A DNA stretch of 64,000 nucleotides from Ectocarpus siliculosus (GCA_000310025.1 FN649750.1:1187038-1251037), one strand, 5' to 3'. Shown: positions 50,001 through 61,820, counted from the stretch's first letter. Numbers and translations: made by a program. The notes: a model not told the origin generated them from the sequence alone.

Positions 50001-52012
50001 TCACGAGTCATCGGGTGACCGGAAAAAAAAAGTACGGACTTTGGCGCACAGGACGTCAGCGGCAGGATTTGAACCTGCGCGTGAAATCACAATGGGTTTC
50101 GAATCCATCCCCTTAACCACTCGGGCACGCTGACTTGTTGACGACTAACATGCCTCGCTTGTTGTCCACGTCGTCGTCCGAAATTGGAGATGCCCTCCTC
50201 CCAAATTGGAGATCATCCTGGTGTAGACATGTCTCACACGTGTTGCAGTCCTATATTTGGGAAACGAAAAAATTCCGTCAAAAATTCTCGCCCCTGGTTT
50301 CAGCGGGGAAAATTTTGTTACTCCCCACCCCTTCGAGGAGATAATCCTGGTGTACATAGGCATGTTTCACACGTGTTGCAGTCCTATGGAAACGAAAAAA
50401 ATCCGGTACAAAATTCACGCCCCCAGTTTCAGCGGGGGCAATGGCTGAGCCCGTTTATTTCACCACCTCGTGCTCCTCACGCAGACGTTGGCGTCCGACC
50501 AGCATAGGTAGGCACCTCAAGCAGGTCATACCCTCCACCGGAAAGCTGTTTATTCCCTCTGATTTTGCTCTGAACAGGAGAAATGCTGCACCATCACATC
50601 GTAGTCGTTTTTCCAAGTTTTACCTTCGTAGTGTAGACCAAGTCGACCCAAAACTGGAATGCCCTTGGCTTTATTGGTATTATACGTTTTTTCCCGCTAT
50701 GCACAACTGAAGATCACCACTTTGGCGATCGGAGTCGGCCTGCAGGGGTGGACAGGAAGCCACCGAAATGATCTCTCCACTCCAGTAATCTATTCTACAA
50801 ACCGCACCGAAAGTAAAAGACGCCAGTAATGCTCATGAACCTACCTCCAAATTTATCACGGAAATTAAATCCTGGAAGCACGCTCCGGCACTTGGAGACG
50901 AAGTTACACCATCGCAGAGTGCCCCAACCGCTCAAGAATCGAAAGGGGTATTTTTGACGCCATGCACCATTCGAGATCGCCATTAATGCGAGAGGTGGAG
51001 CAGGATCACTGAGAGTTCCTCGCGGAATACCCGCTTGGGGTTTGATTCCTTGGTGATATTTTGACCGTATAGAAAAAGGTGTGTTTTTTTTTCCATTGGC
51101 AGCAGTAAGTGTCGTCTATTTTTGCTTTTGCGACCAAGGCAGAATAGACCTCTTGCAGAAAAATCGAACGGCGGAAGAGTAGACTCGTGAGAATTTTGGT
51201 ACTATTTTCTAGGTGGTTCTGTATCGATGTTTTGGTATTGGCTGCTCCGTTTCCTAGATGTCTCACTCTCGTCGCCAACGCCGCCAGAATCTTGATTTAT
51301 AACTACAAGCTCCGGAACAGGGAACAGGGCGACTGGATCGCGTTTCTTGGCAAGACTACCTTGCGCTTTTAATGCAAGATCAGACTATTGACTTTGTTTT
51401 GTCGCTTTTTTCGTATGTTTTTCAGGCCGAGGCGGACGTGGCAGGCGCGCTGCTACGTGAATCTCTAGCAAGAGGAAGGTGGGCCGATGGAAATCGTAGG
51501 AAAAGCAGCGATGTCTGCGCTGATTGTTGTTTTTGGGCGTCGTCGTCGTCTCTGGTGTTTGGGGTACTGGTTGCAAACATTTTCGGGGGCGGTGCGAGCG
51601 CGGTTACTTCCATCAGGCGTGAAGGAGTAGGAATGGGTAACCCACGCGCGGTTAATGGGACAGCTATTGATTTTTTTTTAGATCCTGTAGCCAAGGAGTG
51701 AGACGTTCGGACCATAATAATAACAAGAATAACAATGGAAGAAACCAAACCCAACATCGTACTTCACAACGGCGCTCGCATCTGATGTGCGGTTGTTGTT
51801 GTCGAGTTGTGCTTCGGGCGTGCGTTCGGTGCCGTCGCTGCTTCTAGGTCGGCTTCCCTTGCTTTTGGTGCTAGCTATGTTATCGTCGTTCAAATCAATT
51901 CAACATTTTTGCGACACCTCCCATTGTCCTGTTTCGCTGTGTAACGTTTCGTGGGCCCCTACATCGTTTTTCCAGCACGGATAACATCACCGTCGTGATC
52001 GTCTTCTTCTGA
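41040..52012 (+). CDS. PP2C-family Ser/Thr phosphatase, PTC1-like
   Basis: Ten exons with matching phases: 41040-41195, 41421-41687, 44193-44295, 45194-45293, 45981-46062, 46468-46514, 47758-47964, 49009-49114, 51426-51478 and 51976-52012 (TGA). The product has 385 residues. PP2C enzymes are metal-dependent Ser/Thr phosphatases. Residues 1-130 are acidic and low-complexity. The catalytic domain then shows NPSWRNSMEDAH, FFAVYDGHGG, SGATAV, IGDSRAVL, DHKAED, ILAVSRSFGN, LILACDGVWD and STDNITVV at the extreme C-terminus, as in compact PTC1-type enzymes. Metal ligands in MED, DGHGG and TDN are present, but the Asp of the usual R-x-[FL]-G-D motif is Asn (SFGN). The start is uncertain: ATGs at 41040 and 41109 are in frame. 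One intron holds an antisense tRNA gene, another an inverted repeat. The gene is head-to-head with DMC1. Confidence 0.93.
42549..42768. repeat. Imperfect inverted repeat (MITE-like) in PP2C intron 2
   Basis: Arms 42549-42610 and 42714-42768 pair over CACACCCCCTGGACCGATTT, CAAAGCTCGATT and flanking CCGTATAC, with a small insertion in the left arm. The spacer is about 100 bases. Because of the symmetry, long open frames occur on both strands (208 codons at 42285-42911 plus, 229 at 42164-42853 minus). I see no clear target-site duplication. Confidence 0.7.
45031..45193. repeat. GCT/GGT triplet tract abutting PP2C exon 4
   Basis: Imperfect GCTGGT/GCTGCT triplets run right up to the acceptor CTGGTGCAG of the exon at 45194. 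Read on through the acceptor, the tract is open and in frame with that exon as Gly/Ala-rich sequence (GAGAGAA, GGGGGATGAD). It is therefore a possible intron-derived extension. Confidence 0.8.
47550..47706. repeat. Tandem repeat, about 66-base unit, in PP2C intron
   Basis: Two full copies and a partial third of GGGCGCTGCGATGCGGATGA followed by CTGCTGAAG..CCCTTGT.TCTTGTCGCT. They end 51 bases before the exon at 47758. Confidence 0.85.
49087..49240. repeat. Partial duplication of a PP2C exon end and donor site
   Basis: The end of the exon finishing at 49114 with its donor (GCGATGGAGACTATG/GTGAGAG) is repeated about 97 bases downstream as GCGATGGAGACCGTG/GTGAGAG, preceded by ACCCAAG and followed by GTTTGAC as in the first copy. 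The second copy could act as a decoy or alternative cassette with its own acceptor-like AG and donor. Confidence 0.7.
50023..50031 (-). terminator. Pol III terminator of tRNA-Ser
   Basis: On the minus strand a run of nine T lies 22 bases past the 3' end of the tRNA gene at 50054, the usual form and distance for RNA polymerase III termination. Confidence 0.75.
50054..50134 (-). tRNA. trnS-CGA: tRNA-Ser(CGA)
   Basis: On the minus strand an 81-base cloverleaf forms. The acceptor stem is GTCAGCG with CGCTGAC, discriminator G. The D arm contains CCCGAGTGGTTAAGGGG (A box). The anticodon loop is TTCGAAA with anticodon CGA (reads UCG). The long variable arm has stem GTGA/TCAC, typical of Ser, and the T arm is GCAGGTTCAAATCCTGC (B box). 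One A-C mismatch closes the anticodon stem. CCA is not encoded, as in eukaryotes. There is no intron. It lies antisense within the PP2C intron 49115-51425. Confidence 0.95.
50208..50437. repeat. Tandem duplication upstream of the tRNA-Ser gene
   Basis: Two copies of about 100 bases, 50208-50311 and 50337-50437, share ATCCTGGTGTA, TCACACGTGTTGCAGTCCTA, AAATTC and CAGTTTCAGCGGGG-type words. They lie 5' of the minus-strand tRNA gene within the PP2C intron. Confidence 0.75.
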
Positions 52013-55000
52013 AGCCTCTTCTGAAGCTGAAGCCTTTCGGTTTTCGTGGTTGTCGGGGCGGCCTGTTCTTTTGCACAACCACCGAATGAAAGCCAGATGT
52101 AGAAGGAGGTTAGCGCTCTTTCTCGTTACTTTCTATTCACCCTCTAGCCTAAGAAGCGGCTTCGGCGATATGGCTTCCGTATGCGGGATCCGTCTAGTCA
52201 AGACAGCGAAACAGTATTTTAAGGTCACGCCAGGGCCGTATGATTGTTCAGCTGGTACAAGATATCCGCAATCGTTGTGTGGCAGAACGGGTGGTCTTTT
52301 TTAGAGTAGCAGGTGTTTCTTATGCGAAGGGGGCGTGAGGATCTGATGTTCATTTTTACTCCCGAGGTTGGCCGTGGGTTCCGTCTTTAATTTGCACGCC
52401 CGGTGTCCTTGGCGCATAGCGGTTGAGCAAACCCTCGCTTGGTTGTGCTGCAGACACACTGCTCGCTGCTCGTGCATCTTGTAGTATAGATTCGTACCTG
52501 ACGCGACGTGAATAGCATCGTCCCGAATAAACTCAGCTGTTTGTTGAATATGTTCTGTATATCAAATCACCGTTGTTCGCGCGGGCTCTCTGTGGCACTC
52601 ACGTAGGCTGCAACATCCCACCTAAGAAGCTCAGCTTTTTGTTGAATATGTTCGGCACCAGAAAGAACACCGTTGTAACGTTGAGTACTTTGTGGCACGC
52701 ATGTAGGCCGCAAGTTTAGAGGTCATAGTTGATTGCCGCAGATGGCGAAAAAGTTCTGTGTAGGATTGGGTATTGTGCTCTGGCGAAAGGTGGTTGCGGT
52801 AGACTACATCGTAGCATGTCTATTGGTTTCAAAGGGAGGGAGGACCGCTTGGTATTTATCTGGCCGATCATGAGTAGTTAGTAGTGCATGACGGGGTTAG
52901 GTTCTGCGGCGTTCTCGACATTACCACAGTGCGAAATTCACCATTGTGTGCACCACACCATTTTGGAATCCCTTCCCACTCCTACAATGCTCACAAGTTC
53001 TCAATGAACGCGCCGAGTCGTGAGTACACCGAGAAGGGACTGAGGCACCAAATTCGCGTTATACGTTGAAAGGGATGCACCGCAGGAGGAAATGTGGACG
53101 ATTCCTCGCTTATGACCCCGGTTGGTGCATGAAGCATTTGCCGGACACAAAAAGCTCTCGAAGAGGCTTCGCAACCGCCCGCGTGCGTTCTTTCTTTGGC
53201 AAACACTGGTTTTCGCTTCCCCTCCTGTGACCCTGGATGGTTGTAGCTGTACGAAAAAATACGTTGAAAAGTGTAGTATTCTTTCTACACTGCGGCCGCA
53301 TTGTACCCTAGTTCGCTGAAAAGTCTCACCACGTAAAATAGGGGGACTGTCGCCAAAATAAATAGGACGAAAACACGCACACAACACCTTCCCACCCATC
53401 TCGTTCTTCACTGGCTAACGAATACTACACATTTTTGCTATGAAATCTCCGGCGAAAGAGCAAGGGCATCGCTCTAAAAAAGCACGCTTCCCTGACCAAG
53501 CAGAACCAATGCCATGCATGAGGGACCTCTCCCAAAGTAATGTGTCTCTTACGCTTGCTACTGTAGCGCCGTGATGACGACCTATTTATGTACATGATCA
53601 AACCGCACACACCTGAGCAGACCCGGGAGAATTCCTGAAGGTAAATGGAAGGGTACGAGAGAGCTCATTGTTCCAATCACCCGGAAGCGGAATGGTGAAC
53701 AAACACTAAATAAAGTACATCCTAACAACTAGCGATGATAAAATGTGGAGGCAACAGACGACAAGACACTTGCTCGGCTATGAAAACATCACCTTTCGGA
53801 AGAAGTCTTAGATTGCTCCCGCGCTTACTTCATACGGTTACGAAATTTTCACAAGCAAGCCAGACACGGTTCCACGCTCACCCGTGGGCAACTTATTCAA
53901 CACAACGCGGTGGAATGTGAATCTCGCCACCAATCAATCCCATCACTTTGAACAGAAATTATAACCGTGGTAGCCATGAAAAGATAAATCGTGAAACGTC
54001 AATGAGCGAAGGTTGATACAACGGCGTCGTTGGTTCGACTTACCTCAGCAATAGTCTAGATGTTTCCTTTACCCCGGCTAGTGGCGAGTCACAATCCATC
54101 GATATGTAGAGCTCATCTCACAAATACTCCGAGGACAGGATTGCTTGCCTCTGCCCACTTAGTCTAGACTATGAAATCCCGCCGCATGTAAAACGGACAG
54201 AGTGTAAAACAGACATTACCGTAGTTACGTGCCGCACTTCCCGCGTTGCCGATCTTTCCCCCAATTCGTTCAGAACACACTCACTCACTCACTCCCTCTT
54301 CCACCCCCTGAAGGCGGCCGCTTCTTCAGCGGATGTCACTCTCAAGGTAAGCCCATCTGCACTCGAGTGGTATGAGTCCAGGCAGTTCTCGAACCTGTAC
54401 ATGTAGACTGTCCTAACACTGCCAACTCCTGGGCGGCATCGTGCGACGTAGATAGATGTTGCATGTATTCTGTAGATCGAGCGTCATCTGGGAGTAAGGT
54501 CTTGGCAATAGGAACACCATCGTGCGCCTCCCCGATCATGACCGAAAAAACACTGCTGGTACACGAAAGCGGGTGATGGCGCACGTTGACACCAGCAGTG
54601 CTCGTGCGCTGCCCGACGGTGCTGATCGTTCATGCACTACAGCGGTAGCTCACGAAACCCTACACATCGCCTGCTCGTCCTGTGATCTTTCGACATCATC
54701 ATCATGATGTACAGACAATATGTGTACTACGCGCGTTCCTGATGACGTGCTTCAACAAGAGGTGGGTGGTGTTGAGGGCCTTTCAGCGGCAAGAAGGATC
54801 TCTTCCTTTGGTACCACTTCAGAAGAGCTTGGAACAAGGCATAAGTCATGATACTCGCGAGTTATGTAGATCTCAAAGGTACCAGAGGCAGGACTTTATT
54901 CGACTAATCCCGCCGCGCTGCCGCGCATGTAAAACGAACAGAGTACGAACTCGTAGTCTCCGTCGCACCGCCCGCTACAACTTACAAATGAATGCCAACC

Positions 55001-56049
55001 ACAGATTGTGCTCAGCCTTTCAATGACGACTATCCCATGAAATGATTTCTGTCGGCGAGCGCCACATAGCACGGTGGTGGTAGAGTTTCCCCAGCGTTAT
55101 GACACAACGAATCCACCTCTACCATAGAATTTTTTGTTTTACCCAGGAGGGCCTTTTGGATCACGGATCTCCTGCTGTGGGTGGGAGATGCGGGTTTTCA
55201 CTGCAAATAATGTGCATGTTCTTCTCGTTTCACCTCCGTTTGCCAAAAAAGCTAAGAAAAGTGAGAGGGTAGGAAAAGGGCCGCTGTTGCTGCTTCATGA
55301 ACTGCAGCATTACTACTTTGCGTTGGCTGGATTGGCTCAGGGTACTTGTGCATCGTGTCAAGGTAAGAGAAGAGTTGCACGCGGTTTCTAGACGGTTCGC
55401 TGCGGCCGCCGTTTCTATTCCGGCAGACCCCGCGGTGTAGGCGGTGTGGCAGTGTGGTGTGGCGGTTACGAGACTTCTTTTGGGTTCACGTTCGTTCGCC
55501 GAACGAGAGCAATGTATGCTCCAGCTGCGTCCTCACCAAGATAAAGCTGGAGTATGCGCATGTACCATGTGATACCACTGATGAGTTCAGGTAGCCTTTG
55601 CTTGACCTTTTGGATCGGATACCTGTGTAGGTGCTCGAGCACCGCGGACGATTGGACTCGATTGCCGGCGCGTCAAAGAGGGCGTGTGGTTGGGATGAAT
55701 CAACAACATTTTATGTACAGCTCAAACGAACAAAACCGCAACAAGACACAGATGGTTTATTGGTAGAAGTAATACACGGGCCCCTGTCTGGTATTCAATG
55801 CCAACGAGATGTCTATTCTGGAGATATGGTGAGATTAGAAACTCCCTGGAGTCAAATGGTTAACTCTGGCAACATCGGCATGTCGGTTTTGCTCGTTCCA
55901 GGTGTGGCCAGTGACAAGCACCATGAGTTGCGCGACGAGAGCATGTTTCTTGCTGGTGTGTACACCAGGAACACGCCAGGAAGAAACATTCTCTTGTCGC
56001 CCAACCCATGGTGCTTGTCACTGTGCCACTTCCCCGTGACCATCCCTTG
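52013..56049. other. No supported gene; minor repeats
   Basis: Downstream of PP2C. A short direct repeat (AGCT.TTTGTTGAATATGTTC..CACCGTTGT) occurs near 52531 and 52631, and near-identical GCCGC.CATGTAAAACG.ACAGAGT segments occur at 54181 and 54922. A 33-base splice-bounded segment at 54314-54346 and an open frame at 55140-55371 ending at GTAAGAG are possible exons without further support. Confidence 0.4.
55908..56027. repeat. Imperfect 60-base hairpin
   Basis: Two arms of about 58-60 bases meet with almost no loop: CAGTGACAAGCACCATG pairs with CATGGTGCTTGTCACTG, followed by ATGTTTCTTGCTGG against CCAGGAAGAAACAT, with about ten scattered mismatches. The form fits a young inverted duplication or a small-RNA precursor such as a MIRNA foldback. 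Transcription is not shown. Confidence 0.65.
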
Positions 56050-58110
56050 ACTTGTTCGCCGGGACAAAGCGCTGACGTCGCCAACAGAGGGACTCTTCCT
56101 TATCCGGCGACGGAAGTTTCAGGCAGCACTTGCAGTTTGATTATGATTTAGGGGTCCATGTAAGCGTCAATCGTATAGATTTTGTCGGTAACAGTCAGGC
56201 AGAGACGTTCAATCGCGTTGATGCATGCATGACTGAAGATTCCTCTTCAACAGCGCCTGAGTCTGCCACTATGCTGCGGGGCGATATTGATAGACATGGA
56301 CAGGGCAGCGTTATGCCTGCCCCCCTCCCTTGAGCGGTTACCTTAGTAATTGACCCCGAGAACACCCCCCCCCCCCCCTATGGTAGAGGTGGTGGCTCTT
56401 CGGCACCTCTTTCTTGGCGATTGGCGAGCGCCCCCCCGCTAGGGCCAGATAAGTTCTGCGATGCATGCATTCATGACCGCGATCTATGTTCGGCCGTGAC
56501 TATATGTACTTCGAATGAAAATCCCCAAACGGCACCCCTACACGTGCTTGCCTTGAAACATTTCTTCGCCGGGAAAGAGAGGGTCTCTTTGTCCGCGTCA
56601 TTAGCGTTTGTCCCGGTGAAGGGAGTCGAGGAATGCTCGCTGAGACTCTTCAGGTTCCGGTGAAATGTGTTGTTTTCGTATTTGCATTGGTCCTGACCAA
56701 CACAAGACAAGCCGCCGCCACCAGGGAAGTCTAAGCGAGCATCCCTCGGCGCCGTGCTGTTCGCCGGGACAAACGCTAACGACGCCAACAAAGAGACTCC
56801 CCCTTCAAGGGACATTCAAAGGCAAGAGCGCGCAGGTGCCGGTTTGAGTGTGGGTTTGGAGCCCATATCTGTCAGTAGCCCCGAGCAGAGGCGTTTTTCA
56901 ATCGCGCCCATGCGTGCACGCCTGCAGACTTGTTTTCAACAGATCCTGAGTCTGTCAAACCACTTTAGCTGCAATCGCATAGTCGTAGATGGGGACAGAA
57001 CAGTGTCATGCCCCCCGCCCCCGGCCTGAGCACGTCGTCCTCCGCTCCCCCCCCCCCATGGTAGAGTTGGCACTCTCTCTCCTGGGGATTGGCGGGCGCC
57101 TCATCGCCGGGGCCAGTTCAAATCTGCTATGCATGGCATAATGCGATTGACCACCTTTGCCTCTGCTCGGTCTCTATCGACGCATACGTACGTGATCAAA
57201 GCTATATACGTCGGCTCGAACATAACACCTCGGGCGGCAGACGCGCACGCTCTCCCCTTTGGGCGTGTCCTTCGCTGGAGATGGTATGGCCTCTTTGGTT
57301 GTGCCAATTGCATTGGCTCGGGGCAATATTTCGTACGAAGCCGAGGGTTGGTCGCTTAGATTTCACTGGTGAAGAGGCTTCTCTTAGTATGCGTCTTCAG
57401 GGTGGATCACGGGGCCAAGGGATGGTCGCTGTTAATCTCCGGAGAAGGGGCCGTCTCTTTGTTTACGAAAGTATACAAAGAGACGCCCCTTTCTATTGGA
57501 TCAACAGCAACCACCCCTCGGCTCTGTATTGTTCGCCAGGGTCCACGCAGAAGGCGAATACTAAGGGAAGCCTCCTCCCTTCACCTGCGAAATCCAAGCG
57601 AGCGCCCCTCGGGTCCATGATACTCCCCTCTGAGCCAATGCGATTGGCGCAAACACTGAGACCATCTCATCCCTGGCGAAGGAAATTCCCAAGACAAGAG
57701 CGTGCAGGGGTGCGTTTCGGGTTTGATGTTCGAGTGGACGTAGCCTTGATCATGAATAAGCTGTCAGTAGCAGCCGAGCAGAGGTATTCAATCGCATTGA
57801 TGCATGCACACATAAAGACTCCTTTCCAACAGCTACTGAGCCTATCGAACCACTAAGGGGCAACGAGATATAGAGATAGGTGTGGACAGAGCAATATTGC
57901 ACCCCACCCCTTGAGAAATTTGGCCCCTGGGTTTCTTCAGGATTTCTACCGAGAAACCTCCCTCCCTCCACACGGTAGAGGTGGCTCTTTGGTGCTCTTT
58001 GTCCTTGCAATTGAAGAGCTCCCGCCCGCTCGGCCCACTTCAATAAATAGGAGATATCGGTATTTGAAGCATCGGCAGTTCACACGTGACCCTGTGCGTC
58101 AAGAACGAAC
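56050..58110. repeat. Degenerate tandem array, units about 700-900 bases
   Basis: Ordered blocks recur three times. The first (CGCCGGGACAAA.GCTGACG..) is near 56058 and 56761. The second (ATGCATGCA..GA.T..TTCAACAG..CTGAGTCTG) is near 56220, 56909 and 57800. The third (ATGGTAGAG.TGGCTCT..) is near 56380, 57058 and 57975. One inverted copy (GTCTCTTTGTCCGCG..GTTTGTCCCGG) is near 56583. Poly-C runs separate some blocks. Embedded ORFs up to 255 codons are not conserved between units. Confidence 0.6.
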
Positions 58111-58184
58111 TTCGTAGTCATGCTCGCTCAGCCAATATTTCGTTCAAAACAACTACAAGTCTCGACTCTGAGCTTTCGACCTGG

Positions 58185-59245
58185 AGTGCTGCTGTTTTCG
58201 CCGTCTTGTCGTACGATTTTATCCCCCCGCGCAGTGTTGGTCGCCACAGCCGCCGTGCGCAATATTTCTCGGGTTCTTCTCAAAAATCCCTCCACGCGTC
58301 CTCGTTAGCATGAAAGCGCTGTTCCCTGACCTGACGAAATTCCTGTTTTAGAACGCGTAAAAAGCTCTGGCGAAAATCCATTTTCCCACAAGATACCTGA
58401 AGGCATAGTGTACTTGTAGGGGCCTCGTTCTTGTCTCCGTCTGGTACGAGGAAAGGAAGTCCTACCGCAACTGCTCTGCACACCACCACCGATACGCGAT
58501 GGCCACAGGAGGTAGGCCAGCATATGCTACCGTCGACACCGGCAACGTTGGCTGGCCTACCTGCTTTGGCCCACGTGTCGCTGGTGGCGTTCGAGGTGGC
58601 TCCAGTTAGACATCTATCGCCTCTACCCGACAGGGATGCCAAGGAGGCCAATACTACTGCCTTTCAGATTTCCTGGCGAAAGGTATTTTCGCCATAGCAC
58701 TACGACTTCCCCCGACACGACAGTACTCACCTGCTGTTTTCGTTATTTTCGTTGTATTGTGCGATTTTATCCCCCCGCACAGTGCGAAATCTTTTCAGGT
58801 TATCCTCAATATCCACGCGTCCTCGTTAGCATGAAAGCCCTGTTCCCTGACCTGACGAAATTCCTGTTTTAGAACGCGTAAAAAGCTCTGGCGAAAATCC
58901 ATTTTCCCACAAGATACCTGAAGGAAAGCGTACTTGTAGGGGCCTCTTTCTTGCCTCCGTCGGGTACGAGGAAAGGAAGTCCTACCCCAACTGCTCTGCA
59001 CACCACCACCGATACGCGATGGCCACAGGAGGTAGGCCAGCCTATGCTACCGTCGACACCAGTAACGTTGGCTGGCCTACCTGCTTTGGCCCGCGTGTCG
59101 CTGGTGGCGTTCGAGGTGGCTCCAGTTAGACTGAAAGCGTCCAACGAAACTTCAGTTGGACTTCCATTGCCTCTACCTGACAGAGACGACAAGGTAGAAT
59201 AATACTACCCTTCAGAATTCCTACGGAAAGCCCTTTTCGCCATAG
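58185..59245. repeat. Direct duplication, unit about 530 bases
   Basis: Copies at 58185-58715 and 58730-59245 share CCACGCGTCCTCGTTAGCAT, TTTTAGAACGCGTAAAAAGC and a long stretch ending GAGGTGGCTCCAGTTAGA. Each contains a short hairpin (GTAGGCCAGC..GCTGGCCTAC). Minus-strand frames match over about 100 codons, then diverge by a frameshift in the second copy, suggesting a decayed coding or mobile sequence. Confidence 0.8.
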
Positions 59246-59344
59246 GTTTTCGCGTTCTCAAACAGAAGTTTTCTCTGTTGAAGGAAGATGGGTTCATGCG
59301 AGCGAGGGGAGGTGGCGGGGATATTTTGCAAAGCGTCTCAAGTG

Positions 59345-59740
59345 ACCACGACGACGACAATGGCCAGCTGTTCCACCCCCTCCCGATAAAGTATCTCACA
59401 TCACAAACACCCCAAGGCGGTCAATCAACCCTTATCGTGTTGCAGGAGGTAATGATACCTGAGCGGGCCATCTGCGGCCGGCCTCCATGACCGCTCCCCC
59501 CGTGTGACTCAGCCTTGACTGCAAAGACCAGATGGCCACTGGATCAAACATTGTCCGACGGAGGACATTCTCCACCGGTGACGAGAGTAGGCATAATATT
59601 GTCGTGTTCTTGTCACCGGTAGAGAGTGTCCGCCAGCGGATCAAGCTTGGTCCAGAGACCATGTAGTCGTTGCTTCGAAGCCGAGCCTCACGGAAGGCGG
59701 TCGTGGAAGCCGACCGCACGTGACCCACTCAACATTTTCA
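59345..59740. repeat. Dispersed repeat family B, copy 1
   Basis: About 400 bases homologous in direct orientation to 62295-62705. Shared blocks include CCGACCGCACGT and TCGTTGCTTCGAAGCCGAGC. An internal palindrome pairs ACCGGTGACGAGA with CTTGTCACCGGT. No conserved ORF; identity is high enough that the duplication is not ancient. Confidence 0.8.
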
Positions 59741-60359
59741 TCCTGTAACAAACAACTGTAAATAGGTGGCTTGTAGGGTGTTTTGGAATTCGTTGTTCTG
59801 GTGTAGTTGGTAGGCGCTGTTTAGTCGTTCTCCGCGGTCGTGGAAACATTGGTTTGATGAAGCCATGGTCCCTGGTGTGTGCCCAGTAATCTATAGATGC
59901 AGTCACAGAGTCCAGGGAAACATCACGGCCTGCCCGTCGTTCTCAGACCGAAGCTTCAACACCGTCGGTTCCGACGACAACTGGCAATTCCGGTTTCCCA
60001 AAGCAGAATTTCGAACAGTTGCATCACTGGGAGTGTCGAACAGGGTGGTGATGATGCTGAAACGATGCTGTATGGGCACGAATTATTGGCCCTTTTCACC
60101 GCACCCCTCGACTTGAAGATAAGTTTCGATCATTGTCTTCAGTGCGACTGATGGACACTGGTACTCCCTCTAGTTGGCTGATGTCACACCAGCGCACCGA
60201 ATCCCCGAGTTCCATATGAATCGCCCGTCTTCCGAAAACGCGTCCCTTACAACCAAACGCAGGAGGAGTTGTCACGCAAGAATTGCGATCTTGTTGCCCA
60301 TACCCCGCTTCCCTCGGCCTGTCACCCGGTCTTCTTGTTGAACCTCGTGACAACATGTT

Positions 60360-61820
60360 GATTGTCATTCCGGATGTAGTGTCTTGACCTTTCGTTGGTT
60401 CCAAAGCGGGAATACGATATTTCCGTGTGGGCGCGCACCGGTGATCTCGGCTGGACGTCCCTGGTATTCCTCATCCAGGCTATACTTTGACGTACGGCAC
60501 CGGCGCTGTGGGTGTTGGTCACGACGTTGATTGAGGTACTTCACCTCTTCCAGAGCGTCGCTCAGAGGAACGAACATAGCACGGACGAGGCTCGAATCAC
60601 GGTGAACAGTACATTCGTCGGCGATTATCTATTTTATAGCTGAAGTTCCACGACAACTTTCATCTAAGAACATATACCTGCCTCCGATCGTACCGTTTGC
60701 CGTAAGTCCATTTCCGTCGGTGATACCTTCGGCCGTCTGAGCGACGCTCTAGACGAGGTGAAGTACCCCCATCAACATGCTGACGAACACCGATAGCGCC
60801 GCTGCAGTACCTCAAAGTACAGCCAGGATGAGCATTACCAAGGATGTCTATCCGAGATCGCCGGCGCGCGCCCACGCGACAAAGCAATGTCGTATCATCT
60901 TATCGTGTGTGTTCAGCTACATTCAGATACACGCCTCCGATTGTCCTGTTTGCCGCAATACGACCTCCGTCGGCACTAATGTCTGCCCTCTGAGCGCCTT
61001 TCTCGTTAAAACGCCAGAGGACTGAGAGGCTTTTGGGGTCAGAAGTTAACTCAGGTTGATATCGAACAGCATGGTACTGTAGACTGAACCTAAAACAATA
61101 ATGCTCCTCTATCATATTTTGGAAGCCGTTAGAGTCGCCCTGGAGACTGCTTACGTACCCATACCCAGCTACGACGTCATTTACGTAAGTCTTGCCAAGG
61201 CGTGTGCCCTCATTCCGGCCATTGTCTGCGTCATTCACCTCTGGTTGGTCATATGGCGAGAATACGACATTCCGTGTGGACGCGGGCCTCCGATCTCTGC
61301 TGCATACACCTGGTATCCGGCATCTTGTCTGTAGTTTCGGGTGCTGTAGCGGTGTGCTGTTAGTGCTCGTCAGCATGTTTAATGGGGTGCTGCACCTCGC
61401 CCAGAGCGTGTCAATCAGAGGGCAGAATTTAGCGCCGACGGGGATCGAATCGCGTTGAACGATAAATTCAGACGCGAGAGTCTGTGTGCAGCAAATAACA
61501 GATCCTCACCTCCGAAGGCAAGTTCGCCGTGATGTGCCCCCCGTGGGTGCCAACTTCTTCTCTCTGAACGACGCTCTGAACGAGGTGAAATACCCCCTAC
61601 ACATGCTGACGACCACCGAAAACGCCGCTGGCATACCTGAGGTAGAGACAGGATAGCGGATACCAGTCGCGCCCAGCGGAGAAACCCGGCGCGCGTTTCA
61701 CACGGCAATATCGTATTAATCGTTTCGTGGGTGTTCACCGAAAGGAGATGCTCGCCTCCGCATGTCGCGTTTGCCGCAGTTCAATCCCCGTCGGAGTACC
61801 TTGTGCCCTCCGAGTGACCT
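60360..61820. repeat. Alternating inverted repeat array
   Basis: Four copies of a degenerate unit alternate in orientation. The marker TGAGCGACGCTCT..GAGGTGAAGTA appears reversed at 60537-60568, forward at 60737-60766, reversed at 61388-61427 and forward at 61561-61591. Copies 1-2 and 3-4 thus form two foldbacks repeated in tandem with a period of about 825-850 bases. CCTCCG..GTTTGCCG blocks lie between them. No intact ORF. Confidence 0.65.

Noticed and set aside
54314-54346. 33-base splice-bounded segment (CCTGAAG/ to AAG/GTAAGC)
   Set aside because: The splice signals are good but no neighbouring exon or domain supports it.
60660-61376. Arg-rich minus ORFs as a possible gene
   Set aside because: They fall in the alternating repeat array and are not conserved between units.
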